From the NCBI RefSeq assembly GCF_900187615.1, contig NZ_FYDO01000012.1, positions 1-64,000 on the forward strand: a DNA stretch of 64,000 bases, written 5' to 3'. A program made the translations under genes and the position numbers. This document shows positions 1-8,752 of this stretch, one piece after another (within the stretch, counting starts at the first letter, position 1; every line of letters starts with the position of its first letter). The stretch is from Pseudomonas sp. Irchel s3f7 (GTDB lineage: Bacteria > Pseudomonadota > Gammaproteobacteria > Pseudomonadales > Pseudomonadaceae). The notes beneath the pieces were generated by a model. The model was given only the letters and a program-made list of their open reading frames with translations. It was not told the origin of the DNA and made no database searches.

Positions 1-103
1 CTGCGACCTGAAAGACCTGCTTGGCAAGATCGACCGCCACTGTCGTACAGGCCGACACATCGGTTGAAGACAGGGACTGTTTAAGCGTCGTATTCTTTTT
101 CAT
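1..103 (-). CDS. IS110-family transposase, N-terminal fragment (cut by window edge)
   Basis: Reading the minus strand from the ATG at 101-103 gives a 34-residue start that runs off the left edge: MKKNTTLKQS, then TTVAVDLAKQVFQVA. The 'VDLAKQVFQVA' stretch is the N-terminal start of the RuvC-like DEDD domain of IS110-family recombinases, with the first acidic residue in 'VDLAK'. These enzymes move short elements with the help of a structured non-coding RNA. The gene points away from the REP array that follows at 185. Only the N-terminus is visible, so the subgroup (IS110 or IS1111) cannot be decided here. Confidence 0.75.
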   Translation of the reverse strand, partial: MKKNTTLKQSLSSTDVSACTTVAVDLAKQVFQVA

Positions 104-184
104 GGACTCGCCCTCGCTGCCGTTGGCTTCTTAGACTGCCACCGTGGCGCATTGACGCCTCGGCGTGGGCGAGTCCATCCAATT
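104..184. other. Non-coding end of the IS110-type element with a long inverted repeat
   Basis: The space between the transposase ATG and the first REP unit holds an 11-bp perfect inverted repeat, TGGACTCGCCC at 103-113 and its complement at 167-177, with further short GC-rich complementary segments inside. The REP unit to the right starts abruptly at 'tacaggttt' (184), so the element border is placed at about 180-184. The structured spacer could be part of the element's end or of its guide RNA; about 80 bp is short for a full bridge RNA, which may lie on the other side of the gene outside the window. Confidence 0.45.
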
Positions 185-935
185 ACAGGTTTAGTGCCGT
201 GCGAATAATTTGTGTTCGACGCAAAACCTGTAGGGGCTGGCTTGCCAGCGATAGCGGCCTGTCCGCCAACATCGATGTTGGATGGTCTGGCCTCATCGCG
301 AGCAAGCTCGCTCCTACAGGTTTAGTGCCGTGCGAATAATTTGTGTTCGACGCAAAACCTGTAGGAGCTGGCTTGCCAGCGATGGCGGTCTGTCAGTCAA
401 CATCGATGTTGGATGGTCTGGCCTCATCGCGAGCAAGCTTGCTCCTACAGGTTGGGTGCCGTGCGAATAATTTGTGTTCGACGCAAAACCTGTAGGAGCT
501 GGCTTGCCAGCGATGGCGGTCTGTCAGTCAACATCGATGTTGGATGGTCTGGCCTCATCGCGAGCAAGCTCGCTCCTACAGGTTGGGTGCCGTGCGAATA
601 ATTTGTGTTCGACGCAAAACCTGTAGGAGCTGGCTTGCCAGCGATGGCGGTCTGTCAGTCAACATCGATGTTGGATGGTCTGGCCTCATCGCGAGCAACC
701 TTGCTCCTACAGGTTGGGTGCCGTGCGAATAATTTGTGTGCGACGCAAAACCTGTAGGAGCTGGCTTGCCAGCGATGGCAGCCTGTCAGTCAACATCGAT
801 GTTGGATGGTCCGGCCTCATCGCGAGCAAGCTTGCTCCTACAGGTTTAGTGCCGTGCGAATAATTTGTGTTCGACGCAAAAACTGTAGGAGCTGGCTTGC
901 CAGCGATAGCGGTCTGTCAGTCACTATCAATGTTG
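185..935. repeat. Tandem array of REP doublets (REPINs), 131-bp period
   Basis: Five near-identical 131-bp units start at 227, 358, 489, 620 and 751, with a partial unit at 882 and a truncated one before 227. Each unit is an inverted pair of Pseudomonas REP sequences. One arm is 'cctgtaggagctggcttgcc' and the other the facing 'gcgagcaagcttgctcctac'. The arms are separated by a spacer with the palindrome caacatcgatgttg, and a constant 38-bp linker (gtgccgtgcgaataatttgt and onward) joins unit to unit. Short ORFs of 62 codons repeat through the array and are by-products of the period. The last arm stops next to the end of the oxidoreductase gene. No protein is encoded. Confidence 0.92.
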
Positions 936-937
936 AA

Positions 938-2161
938 TCATTTGCCCATCGCCTGCCGATACTGCTTCGTGCGCCTGGCAATATATAAACGATCCAGAAT
1001 CAACGCCCAAATCGCTGAAACCTGCGGTTGGGTCGTGCGGCCTCGGCTCAAGCGCTGTAGCTGGAACTTCACCACGGCCATGCTCGCCAGCGCTGCCAGG
1101 GGTTTGCGTTTCCAGCGGATCGGCGGTAATTGCGGATGGCTGTTCTGACCTTCACGCCAGTGCTTGACCAACAGCGGTTCAACGGCCAGTGCCGTGCCGA
1201 TCCCGGCCATGTCGATGCCGCTGTCGAGCACCTGTTCGACAATCGGCAAACGTCGAATCCCACCCGTCACCATCACCGGCATGTTTGCCACACTGGCCAG
1301 TTCGCCGGCCATTTCCAGAAAGTACGCTTCACGGGCCAAGGTCCGGCCATCCCGTGCTTCGCCCTGCATGGCCGGTGCTTCGTAGCTGCCACCGGACAGT
1401 TCCAGCAGGTCGATGCGTTGATCGTTGAGCCATTCGATCACTTGCCGGGCGTCGTCGGCGTCGAACCCACCGCGCTGGAAATCCGCCGAGTTGAGCTTCA
1501 CCGCGACACAGAATTGAGGCGACACAGCCTTGCGCACGGCGCGGACTACGTCCAACAGCAAACGCGCACGATTCTCCAGCGTGCCGCCCCAGCGGTCCGT
1601 GCGGCGATTGGTCAACGGCGAGAGAAACTGGCTGATCAGGTAGCCGTGGGCCGCGTGAATCTGCACACCGGTGAATCCGGCTTTTTCCGACAGTGCAGCG
1701 CTGGTGGCGAAACGTCGGATCACATCTTCGATGTCGTCCTCGGTCATCGGCTTCGGTTCGGCAAACATCTTCGAGAACGATCCCAGATCCAGCGCCACCG
1801 CCGACGGCGCCAGGGCCTGTTGGCCAAGGTTGGCCATGGTCTGGCGGCCGGGATGATTGAGCTGCATCCAGAACTGCGCACCACCGGCCCGGCCGATGTC
1901 GGCCCACTGACGGAAACGTTGCAGGTGACGTTCATCTTCCAGCACCACGCCACCGGGGCCGGTCATGGCGCGGCGGTCGATCATCACGTTGCCGGTCAAC
2001 AGCAATCCCGCTTCACCCTCGGCCCAGGCTTGATACAGGCGAAACAACGCGCGGTCAGGCGAATGGTCGGCGTCGGCGAGGTTTTCCTCCATCGCGGCTT
2101 TGGCGATGCGATTGCCGATGGTCTGGCCGTTGGGCAATTTCAATGTCTGGAAGGGTGACAT
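938..2161 (-). CDS. NADH:flavin oxidoreductase (old yellow enzyme family)
   Basis: A 407-residue FMN-dependent TIM-barrel oxidoreductase of the old-yellow-enzyme / 2,4-dienoyl-CoA-reductase type. Signatures are the 'NRIAKAAMEE' N-terminal strand, 'QLNHPGRQ', the catalytic and FMN region 'HAAHGYLISQFLSP' followed by RTDRWGG, and the late 'VTGGIR' phosphate-binding loop. Length fits the short, single-domain OYE class without a C-terminal iron-sulfur/FAD part. The start at 2161 was chosen over an upstream in-frame codon at 2218 because GAGGAG lies 6 bp before it and MSPFQTL matches the family start. Substrate is unknown. It follows the nfr operon in the same direction after a GGDEF relic. The REP array begins right after its stop. 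Confidence 0.88.
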   Translation of the reverse strand: MSPFQTLKLPNGQTIGNRIAKAAMEENLADADHSPDRALFRLYQAWAEGEAGLLLTGNVMIDRRAMTGPGGVVLEDERHLQRFRQWADIGRAGGAQFWMQLNHPGRQTMANLGQQALAPSAVALDLGSFSKMFAEPKPMTEDDIEDVIRRFATSAALSEKAGFTGVQIHAAHGYLISQFLSPLTNRRTDRWGGTLENRARLLLDVVRAVRKAVSPQFCVAVKLNSADFQRGGFDADDARQVIEWLNDQRIDLLELSGGSYEAPAMQGEARDGRTLAREAYFLEMAGELASVANMPVMVTGGIRRLPIVEQVLDSGIDMAGIGTALAVEPLLVKHWREGQNSHPQLPPIRWKRKPLAALASMAVVKFQLQRLSRGRTTQPQVSAIWALILDRLYIARRTKQYRQAMGK

Positions 2162-2214
2162 GCTTGGCTCCTCGAAGTGATGAGTGGAGCCTAAGCTTAA
2201 AGTCAACTTTAATG

Positions 2215-2535
2215 TCAAGCAGGCAATTGAGCGCCCTGCAGTGACTGATGAAACGTAAACCGATCCTTCCCCGTATGTTTTGAAGCATACAAAGCCTCGT
2301 CAGCCTTGACCAACGCCTGGTTCAAGGTGTCGTCATCGAGCACCCGCGCCAGGCCGATGCTGATGGTGACCGGGTGCTGTGCCGGTTGCTCGCGGACTAC
2401 CCGACAAAGCTTCCCGGCCAATGCCTCGACGTCTTCGCGGCGGACCCCGGGCAAGTAGATCGCAAATTCTTCGCCGCCCAACCGCGCATATTCGAAGTCA
2501 GCCATCACCGACCGGATGTCCAGGGCAACGATCCG
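2215..2535 (-). pseudogene. Remnant of a GGDEF (diguanylate cyclase) gene
   Basis: The readable part (from about 2508) contains 'ARLGGEEFAIYLPG', the GGEEF active-site loop of diguanylate cyclases, followed by the usual C-terminal half (VTISIGLA, KADEALYASKHTGKDRF). The N-terminal half is missing. Upstream, 'IRIVALDIRSVM' continues in frame to a TGA at 2539-2541. Further up, in shifted frames, 'NNKGNDV' and 'FKTI' look like decayed pieces of the first half of a GGDEF domain, so several small indels are inferred. The same frame is used by the DUF4434 gene before that TGA. The gene lies at the end of an operon whose NfrB protein carries c-di-GMP-binding motifs, so it may once have supplied the signal locally. 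Confidence 0.7.
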
Positions 2536-2538
2536 TAT

Positions 2539-3417
2539 TCAATGGTTTTGAACATCGTTGCCCTTGTTGTTGTGTTGGTTATTGAGAATTACCTGACCCC
2601 AAGGGCGATAGCGAAGGGAAAAGACTGCTGTTGGATGACATCCCGATGCCGACATTTGCGGGGTAGCCGGTTGAGCCCTAAAGGGTTGCCCGACAGCACT
2701 GACCTGGCGGAACGCTTCCCGGACGATGCCGATGGAGCAGGGCAGTGCATCGGCATAACCCCGTTGAACCAACGAAGGTAAACGCCCGGTGCCCGCGCCG
2801 TCCTGCCACCAGACTTGAATGCCCACACTCGCCAGTTCACCCAGCCACTGCCCATTCACCTGCGGCGCCAGTTTGCCGGCACTGAAGACGCTGACATGCA
2901 ACGGTGCATCCAGCTTGGCGGCAAGGTCCTTGAGCTGGCGGTGCAGGGTTTGCCGTCGATCGACTGGCAGGAAGTGCAGATCATCCAGCTCCATCGGCAG
3001 ATACCAGCCGCTGACGGGTAACTTCCAGTCTTTGCGTAGCGCCTTCTGTTGCGCCAGCGACTGCCCCAATTGCGCCTGCCAATAGCTCGCCAATCCCGCA
3101 CTGTCCAGCTCGTCGATGCGTTGGTAGTAGGCTGGGTCCATGCGCAGCCCCAGTACCAGTTTCAGGCCTTGGGCCTGGGCCAGTTTGAGGCTGTTGGCGA
3201 GCCAGCCCTGGGCGCCGCCGAAGTCCGAGTCGCCATAGGCCGTCCACTGCACGATCACGGTGTGAGTGCCTTGTTTGGCAGTGTCCTGCCAGATCCGTTG
3301 CCATTGCGCCTGGCTCAGGCTGGCATCGGCGTTGAGCGGCTGATAGAAAATCCGCTGGTCCGCGAAAGCCATTGCGGCGCTCAACAACAGACCCACAACC
3401 AATAAAAATCGCCTCAT
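2539..3417 (-). CDS. Secreted DUF4434 protein (YbcH-like), polysaccharide operon
   Basis: 292 residues with a signal peptide at 1-19 (MRRFLLVVGLLLSAAMAFA), then a TIM-barrel-like sequence: FYQPLNADA, 'THTVIVQWTAYGDSDFGG', 'GLKLVLGLRMDP', 'GWYLPMELDD', 'VSVFSAG' and 'VWWQDGAGTG'. This is the DUF4434 pattern, a glycoside-hydrolase-like fold; E. coli YbcH next to nfrAB belongs to it. A periplasmic role in processing the exported polysaccharide is inferred. Its ATG overlaps the nfrA stop by one base. The last 40 or so residues after 'FRAQPATP' look unlike the family and run into decayed GGDEF sequence, so the natural C-terminus may have been replaced by read-through. Confidence 0.78.
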   Translation of the reverse strand: MRRFLLVVGLLLSAAMAFADQRIFYQPLNADASLSQAQWQRIWQDTAKQGTHTVIVQWTAYGDSDFGGAQGWLANSLKLAQAQGLKLVLGLRMDPAYYQRIDELDSAGLASYWQAQLGQSLAQQKALRKDWKLPVSGWYLPMELDDLHFLPVDRRQTLHRQLKDLAAKLDAPLHVSVFSAGKLAPQVNGQWLGELASVGIQVWWQDGAGTGRLPSLVQRGYADALPCSIGIVREAFRQVSAVGQPFRAQPATPQMSASGCHPTAVFSLRYRPWGQVILNNQHNNKGNDVQNH

Positions 3418-6400
3418 CAGAAATTCAACTCCACGCCCAGCAGCACGCCGTCGCCGCCTTCATACAGATTGCCACCCAGCGATTGCTGGTACTCGGTACG
3501 CACTGACAGGTGAGCGCGGTAGGCGTTGTAGGTGTCGTCGTGGAACCACCATTGCCAGCGCAGGCCGAGACCGGTGCGCAGATCCTGGCGCCAGTCGTTG
3601 CTCGGGTCCTGGCTGGCGAATTCGAGAAAACCGTAGGGCATGAGGGTTTGTGCGCCGTTGAACGGCAGCTTCCAGGTGTGCCCCTGCTGGAAGCGTGACA
3701 GCCATTGATGGTCACCGGCCTTGGTCCACCACGCGGCATCGAGATAGAGAAAGCGTTCTTCCCAATCGCTTTCGTCGACCCGCCAATCGTTGCGGAATCG
3801 ACCCTGATCGAGGAACGACGCGGTGGCGCGCAGCAGGTAGTCGGTGGTGGTGTTACCGTCTTCACGATGATCTTCGGCCTGATCGGAAACCTTGTCGGGG
3901 ATCAGCATTTGGCCGAGGCTCAAGCCGTGGTTGTCCTGATCGTCGAACTGGCTCTGCTTGTAGACCTCACCGTAGAAATTGATGTTTGCCGTGCCCCAAG
4001 GCTTGTAGCGCAGGCCCACGCCAGTGGCGATGGACTCGGCATAGCTCGAGCGACTCTGGCCGCCGAGCAGCACCCGTCCGTAGGCCGACAGCGAACTGCC
4101 GGCACGGCTGGGTTCTTCGCCGAGCGCATGGTCCCACATCGCCAATTGCACGTTCTGTGACGTTGAGCGCCGTTGCGAGCCAGTGCTCTCGTCAGGGCGC
4201 ACGAAGTCGTTGGTAGAGACCCCGGCCGGTGACCAGGTGCTGGCGAAGGTGAGGGTATCGCGGCGGGACAAAGACTCGTGAGCACGGCGCTGGCGATAAC
4301 GCCGCGCTTCCATGCTGCCATCCTCGTCGTCGGCCGCGACCGGGTGTTGTTCCAGGTCGATCACGCGCCGCAGCTCCTTGCGGGCCGAGGCGCTGTCTTC
4401 GACTTCGTCATAGCGCCAGGCGAGGGTTTCGCCGAGTTGGTAGTCCTCAGGGAAATCCTGGGTGGCGGCTTGCAGATAGGGGATGGCGCGGGCACGTTCC
4501 TCCTTGGTGTCGGCGCCGGCCAGACGCATGCCGTAGTCGGCGCGAAAGCGTGGGTTGTTCGGTTCACGGCGCACGGCCTCGGCCAGCCATGCGCTGCTTT
4601 GCGGCAGGTCGCCGGCCTTTTGCGCGGTGACCGAAGCGGCGTAAAAATGCCCGGCATCGGGAGCCTGTTGCAGGGCGGAGCGCTGGCGCTGTAATGCGAG
4701 AGCGTGATCGCCCCGGGCATCGGCAATCGCAGCACCCAAGGCCCATTCATTGGCGCCACGACTGCGGCTTTGTTGCCAGTAGCGTTCGGCAGTCTGAGGG
4801 TCGCCTGCATTGAGTGCGCTGCGGCTAGCCGTGAGGCGGGCGTTGTCGCTGAGTTCGGCGTCTGGAAGGCTGCGCCAGATGGCCAGTGCACCAGCAGAAT
4901 CCCCGGCCGCTTCCAGGGCGTAGGCCAACGGCAGGCGACTGTTTTTGTCGCCGAGTTTGGCGGCTTCCTGGTAATACACCACCGCTTCACCGGGGCGTTC
5001 CGGCATGGCGCATCGACCGAGGGCGCGATAGTCACCGGCGCTTTGCGGATGACTGCCGATGGCCTGTTGCACCGCATCGCACTGACCGTTTTCCGCCAGT
5101 TGCGCCAGCAGCTGCCCGCGTGTGGCGGGGTCGACACGATTGACCAGTGTGGTCATGCGTTGCTGCTGCGCCGCAGTCGGTGTCGATGAGGCATACAGTC
5201 CCGCCAGCCGTTGCAAGAGGGCGCTGGGCAACTGGCCGTTGTGGCGGTCGTAAGCGTTTTCGAGCAACCGTTGCGCGTGATCACGCTGGCCCGCATTCAC
5301 CAGCAAATACGTCGCCTGGTTGAGCGAATCGAGGTTGCCGGTCTGCTGGTAATAACGCTCCCACAGCGTCGCCGCTTCAGCCGTGCGCCCGGATGCCTGA
5401 GCCAGCTCGGCCCGGCGTTTGACCACGTCGGCGGTTTGCGGCTGAGCGGCGAGATAAGCCATGACTTTGTCGCTGCGTCCTTCGTCCTGCCAGACGTCCA
5501 GCAGTCGATCACGCCGTCGCGAATCCCACGGTTCCGGCAAGCGGGTGCTCTGCAGCAATTCGGTGGCTTGCAGGCGTTGAGCGAGAATCAGCCAGGCCTG
5601 CGGATCTGCATCGGGTGGGCAACGTTGGAGCTGACTGAGCGCGGCTTGCGGGTCGTGGTGGGACAGCCAGTCGACTGTCTCAAGGCACGGTCGCTGCAAC
5701 TCGCCACTCAAGCGTTCTACCGTTGCGCTGTCGCCGGTTTGCCGTGCCAGTTCCCACAGGCGCTGGCGCTGGGCCGGATCGGCCAGGTCGGCGGGTGGCA
5801 GCGATTGCATCCAGCGTTGTGCCTGCTCGTGATGTCCCATGGCAATTGCCCGGTCGACCATGGCCAATCGCGCCTTGCGTGCCGCTTCCGGGCTTGGCGC
5901 GGTTTGCAACAATTGTTGCAAGGGTTGCTCGTCGAGGCGTTGCACATAGGCGTTGGCCAGGCGTTGCCAGCCTTGGGCATCGAGTTGTTTGCTCGCGGCC
6001 AGTGGGGCCAACTCTTTGATGGTGCCGTCCCAGTCGCGCAACTGCTCGGACCAATTGGCCCGCGCCAGGTGCAGAACGCGCTCATCACCCTTGGGCGGCA
6101 GTTGCGCCAGCCAGTTATGGGCCCGGGCCGCGCCACCGAATTTGGCCAGGCTCAAACTGTAGGCCTGCCACAGGCGCACGCGCTGGTTCAGGTTGCTGGT
6201 GGCGATCCATTGCTCCACCTGTTCGCTGCCCGGCGGGTCCTGTTCGATCCAGGTCAGGCGCAGGTTGAGCAGCGCCTCGCTGTTGGCCGGGTTAGCCGGT
6301 AGTGCTTGCGCGGCATCCTTGTAACGCCGTTGTTTGGCCAGCGATTGCACCAGCAGCGCCCGCGCTTCATCGTTTTTCGGCACCTTGGTCAGCAGGTGGC

Positions 6401-6581
6401 GCATCAGTCGTTCGACTTCCTTCCAGTTGCCTTTTTTCGCTTCGCGGTAGCTGCGGTCCATGTAGGGGAAACTGCGGAACTGCTCAAAGTCGGTCAACGG
6501 TTCGGCTTGCAGCCAAGCCGTAGTGCTCAGGCTGAGCAGCAGACTTCCAACCAGCAAGGTTCGACGGTGGGCAGGCTTCAT
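3417..6581 (-). CDS. nfrA: NfrA-like outer-membrane TPR / beta-barrel protein
   Basis: 1054 residues. A signal peptide (about 1-26, ending WLQA) leads into helical TPR-like repeats up to about residue 790 (for example 'RYKDAAQALPANPANSEALL', 'AEAATLWERYYQQTGN'). A C-terminal segment from about 860 has alternating aromatic strands (LLRATASFLDQGRFRNDWRV) and ends in 'LLGVELNF' with a terminal Phe, as in BAM-inserted barrels. This is the layout of NfrA, the E. coli outer-membrane receptor of phage N4 and presumed exporter of the NfrB polymer. The start overlaps the nfrB stop by four bases, so the genes are translationally coupled. Confidence 0.85.
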   Translation of the reverse strand: MKPAHRRTLLVGSLLLSLSTTAWLQAEPLTDFEQFRSFPYMDRSYREAKKGNWKEVERLMRHLLTKVPKNDEARALLVQSLAKQRRYKDAAQALPANPANSEALLNLRLTWIEQDPPGSEQVEQWIATSNLNQRVRLWQAYSLSLAKFGGAARAHNWLAQLPPKGDERVLHLARANWSEQLRDWDGTIKELAPLAASKQLDAQGWQRLANAYVQRLDEQPLQQLLQTAPSPEAARKARLAMVDRAIAMGHHEQAQRWMQSLPPADLADPAQRQRLWELARQTGDSATVERLSGELQRPCLETVDWLSHHDPQAALSQLQRCPPDADPQAWLILAQRLQATELLQSTRLPEPWDSRRRDRLLDVWQDEGRSDKVMAYLAAQPQTADVVKRRAELAQASGRTAEAATLWERYYQQTGNLDSLNQATYLLVNAGQRDHAQRLLENAYDRHNGQLPSALLQRLAGLYASSTPTAAQQQRMTTLVNRVDPATRGQLLAQLAENGQCDAVQQAIGSHPQSAGDYRALGRCAMPERPGEAVVYYQEAAKLGDKNSRLPLAYALEAAGDSAGALAIWRSLPDAELSDNARLTASRSALNAGDPQTAERYWQQSRSRGANEWALGAAIADARGDHALALQRQRSALQQAPDAGHFYAASVTAQKAGDLPQSSAWLAEAVRREPNNPRFRADYGMRLAGADTKEERARAIPYLQAATQDFPEDYQLGETLAWRYDEVEDSASARKELRRVIDLEQHPVAADDEDGSMEARRYRQRRAHESLSRRDTLTFASTWSPAGVSTNDFVRPDESTGSQRRSTSQNVQLAMWDHALGEEPSRAGSSLSAYGRVLLGGQSRSSYAESIATGVGLRYKPWGTANINFYGEVYKQSQFDDQDNHGLSLGQMLIPDKVSDQAEDHREDGNTTTDYLLRATASFLDQGRFRNDWRVDESDWEERFLYLDAAWWTKAGDHQWLSRFQQGHTWKLPFNGAQTLMPYGFLEFASQDPSNDWRQDLRTGLGLRWQWWFHDDTYNAYRAHLSVRTEYQQSLGGNLYEGGDGVLLGVELNF

Positions 6582-8752
6582 GCGACCTCCCGTGTAATGC
6601 GGTAGGCGGCTTGTTGTTCGCTGGCCTGATCGGCCAGGGCTTGTTCGAGGATCTCCTGGGTGATCATGCCGCGGTCAATCAAGTGCTCGCCCAACGACAT
6701 TTTTTCCGCATCGAAATCGATCAGCGCCTGATTGAACAGGGTGGGCGGTACCATGCCGCGCACTTGCAACAGATTGCCCAGCAGTATCTGGTGATGGCTG
6801 ACGCGCTCGATCAAATCTTCGTCGTCCTGATGTTGCTCAAGCACGCGCAGCATGTCGCGAACTTCCTGGCTTTGACGAGGGCTGGGGTACCAGTAGCGGA
6901 TGCCGAGTGTCACCCGGCCTTGGGGTGCGAGGCGGCAGCGCACGGGGCGTTTCAGTTGGCGGCTGATTGCACCGAGAGACACCTGGCTCACCGGGCCTTC
7001 GGAGGCCAGCACCAAAGTTTCGCCTTCCTCGGCGACCGGCAGCACGCCGTAGTGCGTAGCGATTTTGCGTGGTACGGCGTCGATCAGGCGTTTGTCGAGT
7101 TTGAACGGATTGAGTGGCGCCCATTCCAGGTCCAGTTGCTCGGCCAGGGTCTGCACCAGTTGCGTGGTGTTGATGTGACCGCGCAGCAGCAGTTCCTGAC
7201 CCAGACGTCGGCGGAGCGGGTTGGTGATGATGTCTTCGAGTTGTTCTTCGGTGAGCAAGCCTTTTTCCACCAGACGATGACCCAGCGGGGTGCGCTGGGC
7301 CTGGGCCAGCGCTGGAAATTCGTGAGTGGTCTTGTCCCAGGCGACGCGGCGCGAATCGCCCATTTCCATCACTTGACGCAACGCTCGCAGGTTGGCGAAG
7401 AAGTTGACGAAGTTGCTCCACATCATCCGCGGCGCCGACAGCAATCCTTCGGCCAGACCGTAATAGCGGGTGACAAACCAGCCGCGTTGAAACAGCCGAT
7501 TGAGCAGCATGAAGCCGTTGAGCCACAGCAAGGTCGCCAACAAACTGCTGTCGGCGAGGAACGACGGGTAGCGCCAGGCGTTCGGCGCGATCACTGTCAC
7601 CAGCCACATCGCCAGCAGGACCAAAAAAAGCAGGTTCACCAGGAAGCTCAACAGGTACGCGATCAAGCCGCGGCGGTCGCGCCACAGAAAATAATTGAGC
7701 AAACCCTTGGGGCTCCAGCCGAGATTCTTGGTGCCCTGGAAAACAATCCCGACAATCCAGCGTGATTTCTGGCGGATGGCGTGTTGCAAGTCCCGGGGAA
7801 AGTGCTCGCGCACGCAGATCACCTGGGAAAACGCGCGGTTCATCCCGAACGCCCAAGGCTGTTCGAGCGCCAGTTTCGGGTCGGTGACCGAGTAGCGGGC
7901 GAAGATGCACTTCATGCCTTTTTGCTTGAGGCGGAACCCGATGTCGTAGTCTTCGGTGAGACTCTGTACATCGAAGGCAATGCCGTCGCCATCCTCCAGC
8001 AGCGCGCTGATGGCCTTGCGACTGAAGCAGGTGCCAACCCCGGCGCTCGGCACTTGCCCGGTCAGGGCTTCGCGAACGATGACATCCTTGCCGTGGTTTT
8101 CGGCGAACTCGTCGACATAGTGCCCGGCGGTGAACCCTTTCCATTCCGGCGCGTAGGGATAGACCGGAATCTGGATAAGGTCCTTGCTCGGCAGCAGGTA
8201 GTTGAACAGGCGCAATTCCATCGGCGAAATCACGTCCTCGGCATCGTGCAGGATGAAACCGGCGAACTGGATTTTCGCATCGCTTTCAAAACGCAGGATC
8301 GCGTCGATCACGTTGTTCAGGCAGTCGGCCTTGCTGGTGGGGCCGGGGCGGGCGCACACCACTTTGTGCACGTTGGGGTAGTGCAGGCAGACCGCATCGA
8401 CATCGGCCTGGGTCTCGGCGTCGTTGGGGTAGGTGCCGACGAAAATCTGATAGTTCTCGTAGTCGATGGTCGAAGCAGCCAGGCGCGCCATTTCTCCGAC
8501 CACGCCGACTTCGTTCCAGGCCGGAACCATGATCGCCAGGGGCTTTTCGGCGATGGAGTACAGCCGCTCCTCATCGGCACGGCTGAATTTTTCATAGACC
8601 CGCCAGCGCCGGATCAGTTTGCGGCCCCAGTACACGACGTCGATGAACAGGTCATCGAGCCCGAGGATGAACATCAGCAGGGCCAGGATGATCGCGAGGT
8701 ATTTGAGTCCGAACAGCACATAGGCAAAAAAGTCGACAAACAGCAGGCTCAT
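6578..8752 (-). CDS. nfrB: NfrB-like inner-membrane glycosyltransferase with MshEN c-di-GMP-binding domain
   Basis: 724 residues. A membrane segment at about 5-30 is followed by a GT2 domain: 'AIMVPAWNEVGVVGEM' near 75, the metal-binding acidic motif 'LHDAEDV' near 172, 'TEDYDIGFRLK' and the Q-x-x-R-W motif in 'RQKSRWIVG'. Membrane helices follow at about 365-435 (AYLLSFLVNLLFLVLLAMWL). The C-terminal 230 residues form an MshEN-type domain with two copies of the LG-x2-L-x3-G-x6-L-x3-L-x2-Q pattern, in 'RLGQELLLRGHINTTQLVQT' and 'SLGEHLIDRGMITQEILEQA'. E. coli NfrB is known to bind c-di-GMP through this domain and to use the WecB product. The wecB copy overlaps directly upstream. Confidence 0.9.
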   Translation of the reverse strand: MSLLFVDFFAYVLFGLKYLAIILALLMFILGLDDLFIDVVYWGRKLIRRWRVYEKFSRADEERLYSIAEKPLAIMVPAWNEVGVVGEMARLAASTIDYENYQIFVGTYPNDAETQADVDAVCLHYPNVHKVVCARPGPTSKADCLNNVIDAILRFESDAKIQFAGFILHDAEDVISPMELRLFNYLLPSKDLIQIPVYPYAPEWKGFTAGHYVDEFAENHGKDVIVREALTGQVPSAGVGTCFSRKAISALLEDGDGIAFDVQSLTEDYDIGFRLKQKGMKCIFARYSVTDPKLALEQPWAFGMNRAFSQVICVREHFPRDLQHAIRQKSRWIVGIVFQGTKNLGWSPKGLLNYFLWRDRRGLIAYLLSFLVNLLFLVLLAMWLVTVIAPNAWRYPSFLADSSLLATLLWLNGFMLLNRLFQRGWFVTRYYGLAEGLLSAPRMMWSNFVNFFANLRALRQVMEMGDSRRVAWDKTTHEFPALAQAQRTPLGHRLVEKGLLTEEQLEDIITNPLRRRLGQELLLRGHINTTQLVQTLAEQLDLEWAPLNPFKLDKRLIDAVPRKIATHYGVLPVAEEGETLVLASEGPVSQVSLGAISRQLKRPVRCRLAPQGRVTLGIRYWYPSPRQSQEVRDMLRVLEQHQDDEDLIERVSHHQILLGNLLQVRGMVPPTLFNQALIDFDAEKMSLGEHLIDRGMITQEILEQALADQASEQQAAYRITREVA

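Noticed and set aside
185..935. Regular repeats and 62-codon ORFs that could suggest a CRISPR array or a repeat-protein gene
   Set aside because: The period is 131 bp, the repeated part is an inverted REP pair, and the linkers are identical rather than unique. The small ORFs are caused by the period and lack ribosome-binding sites.
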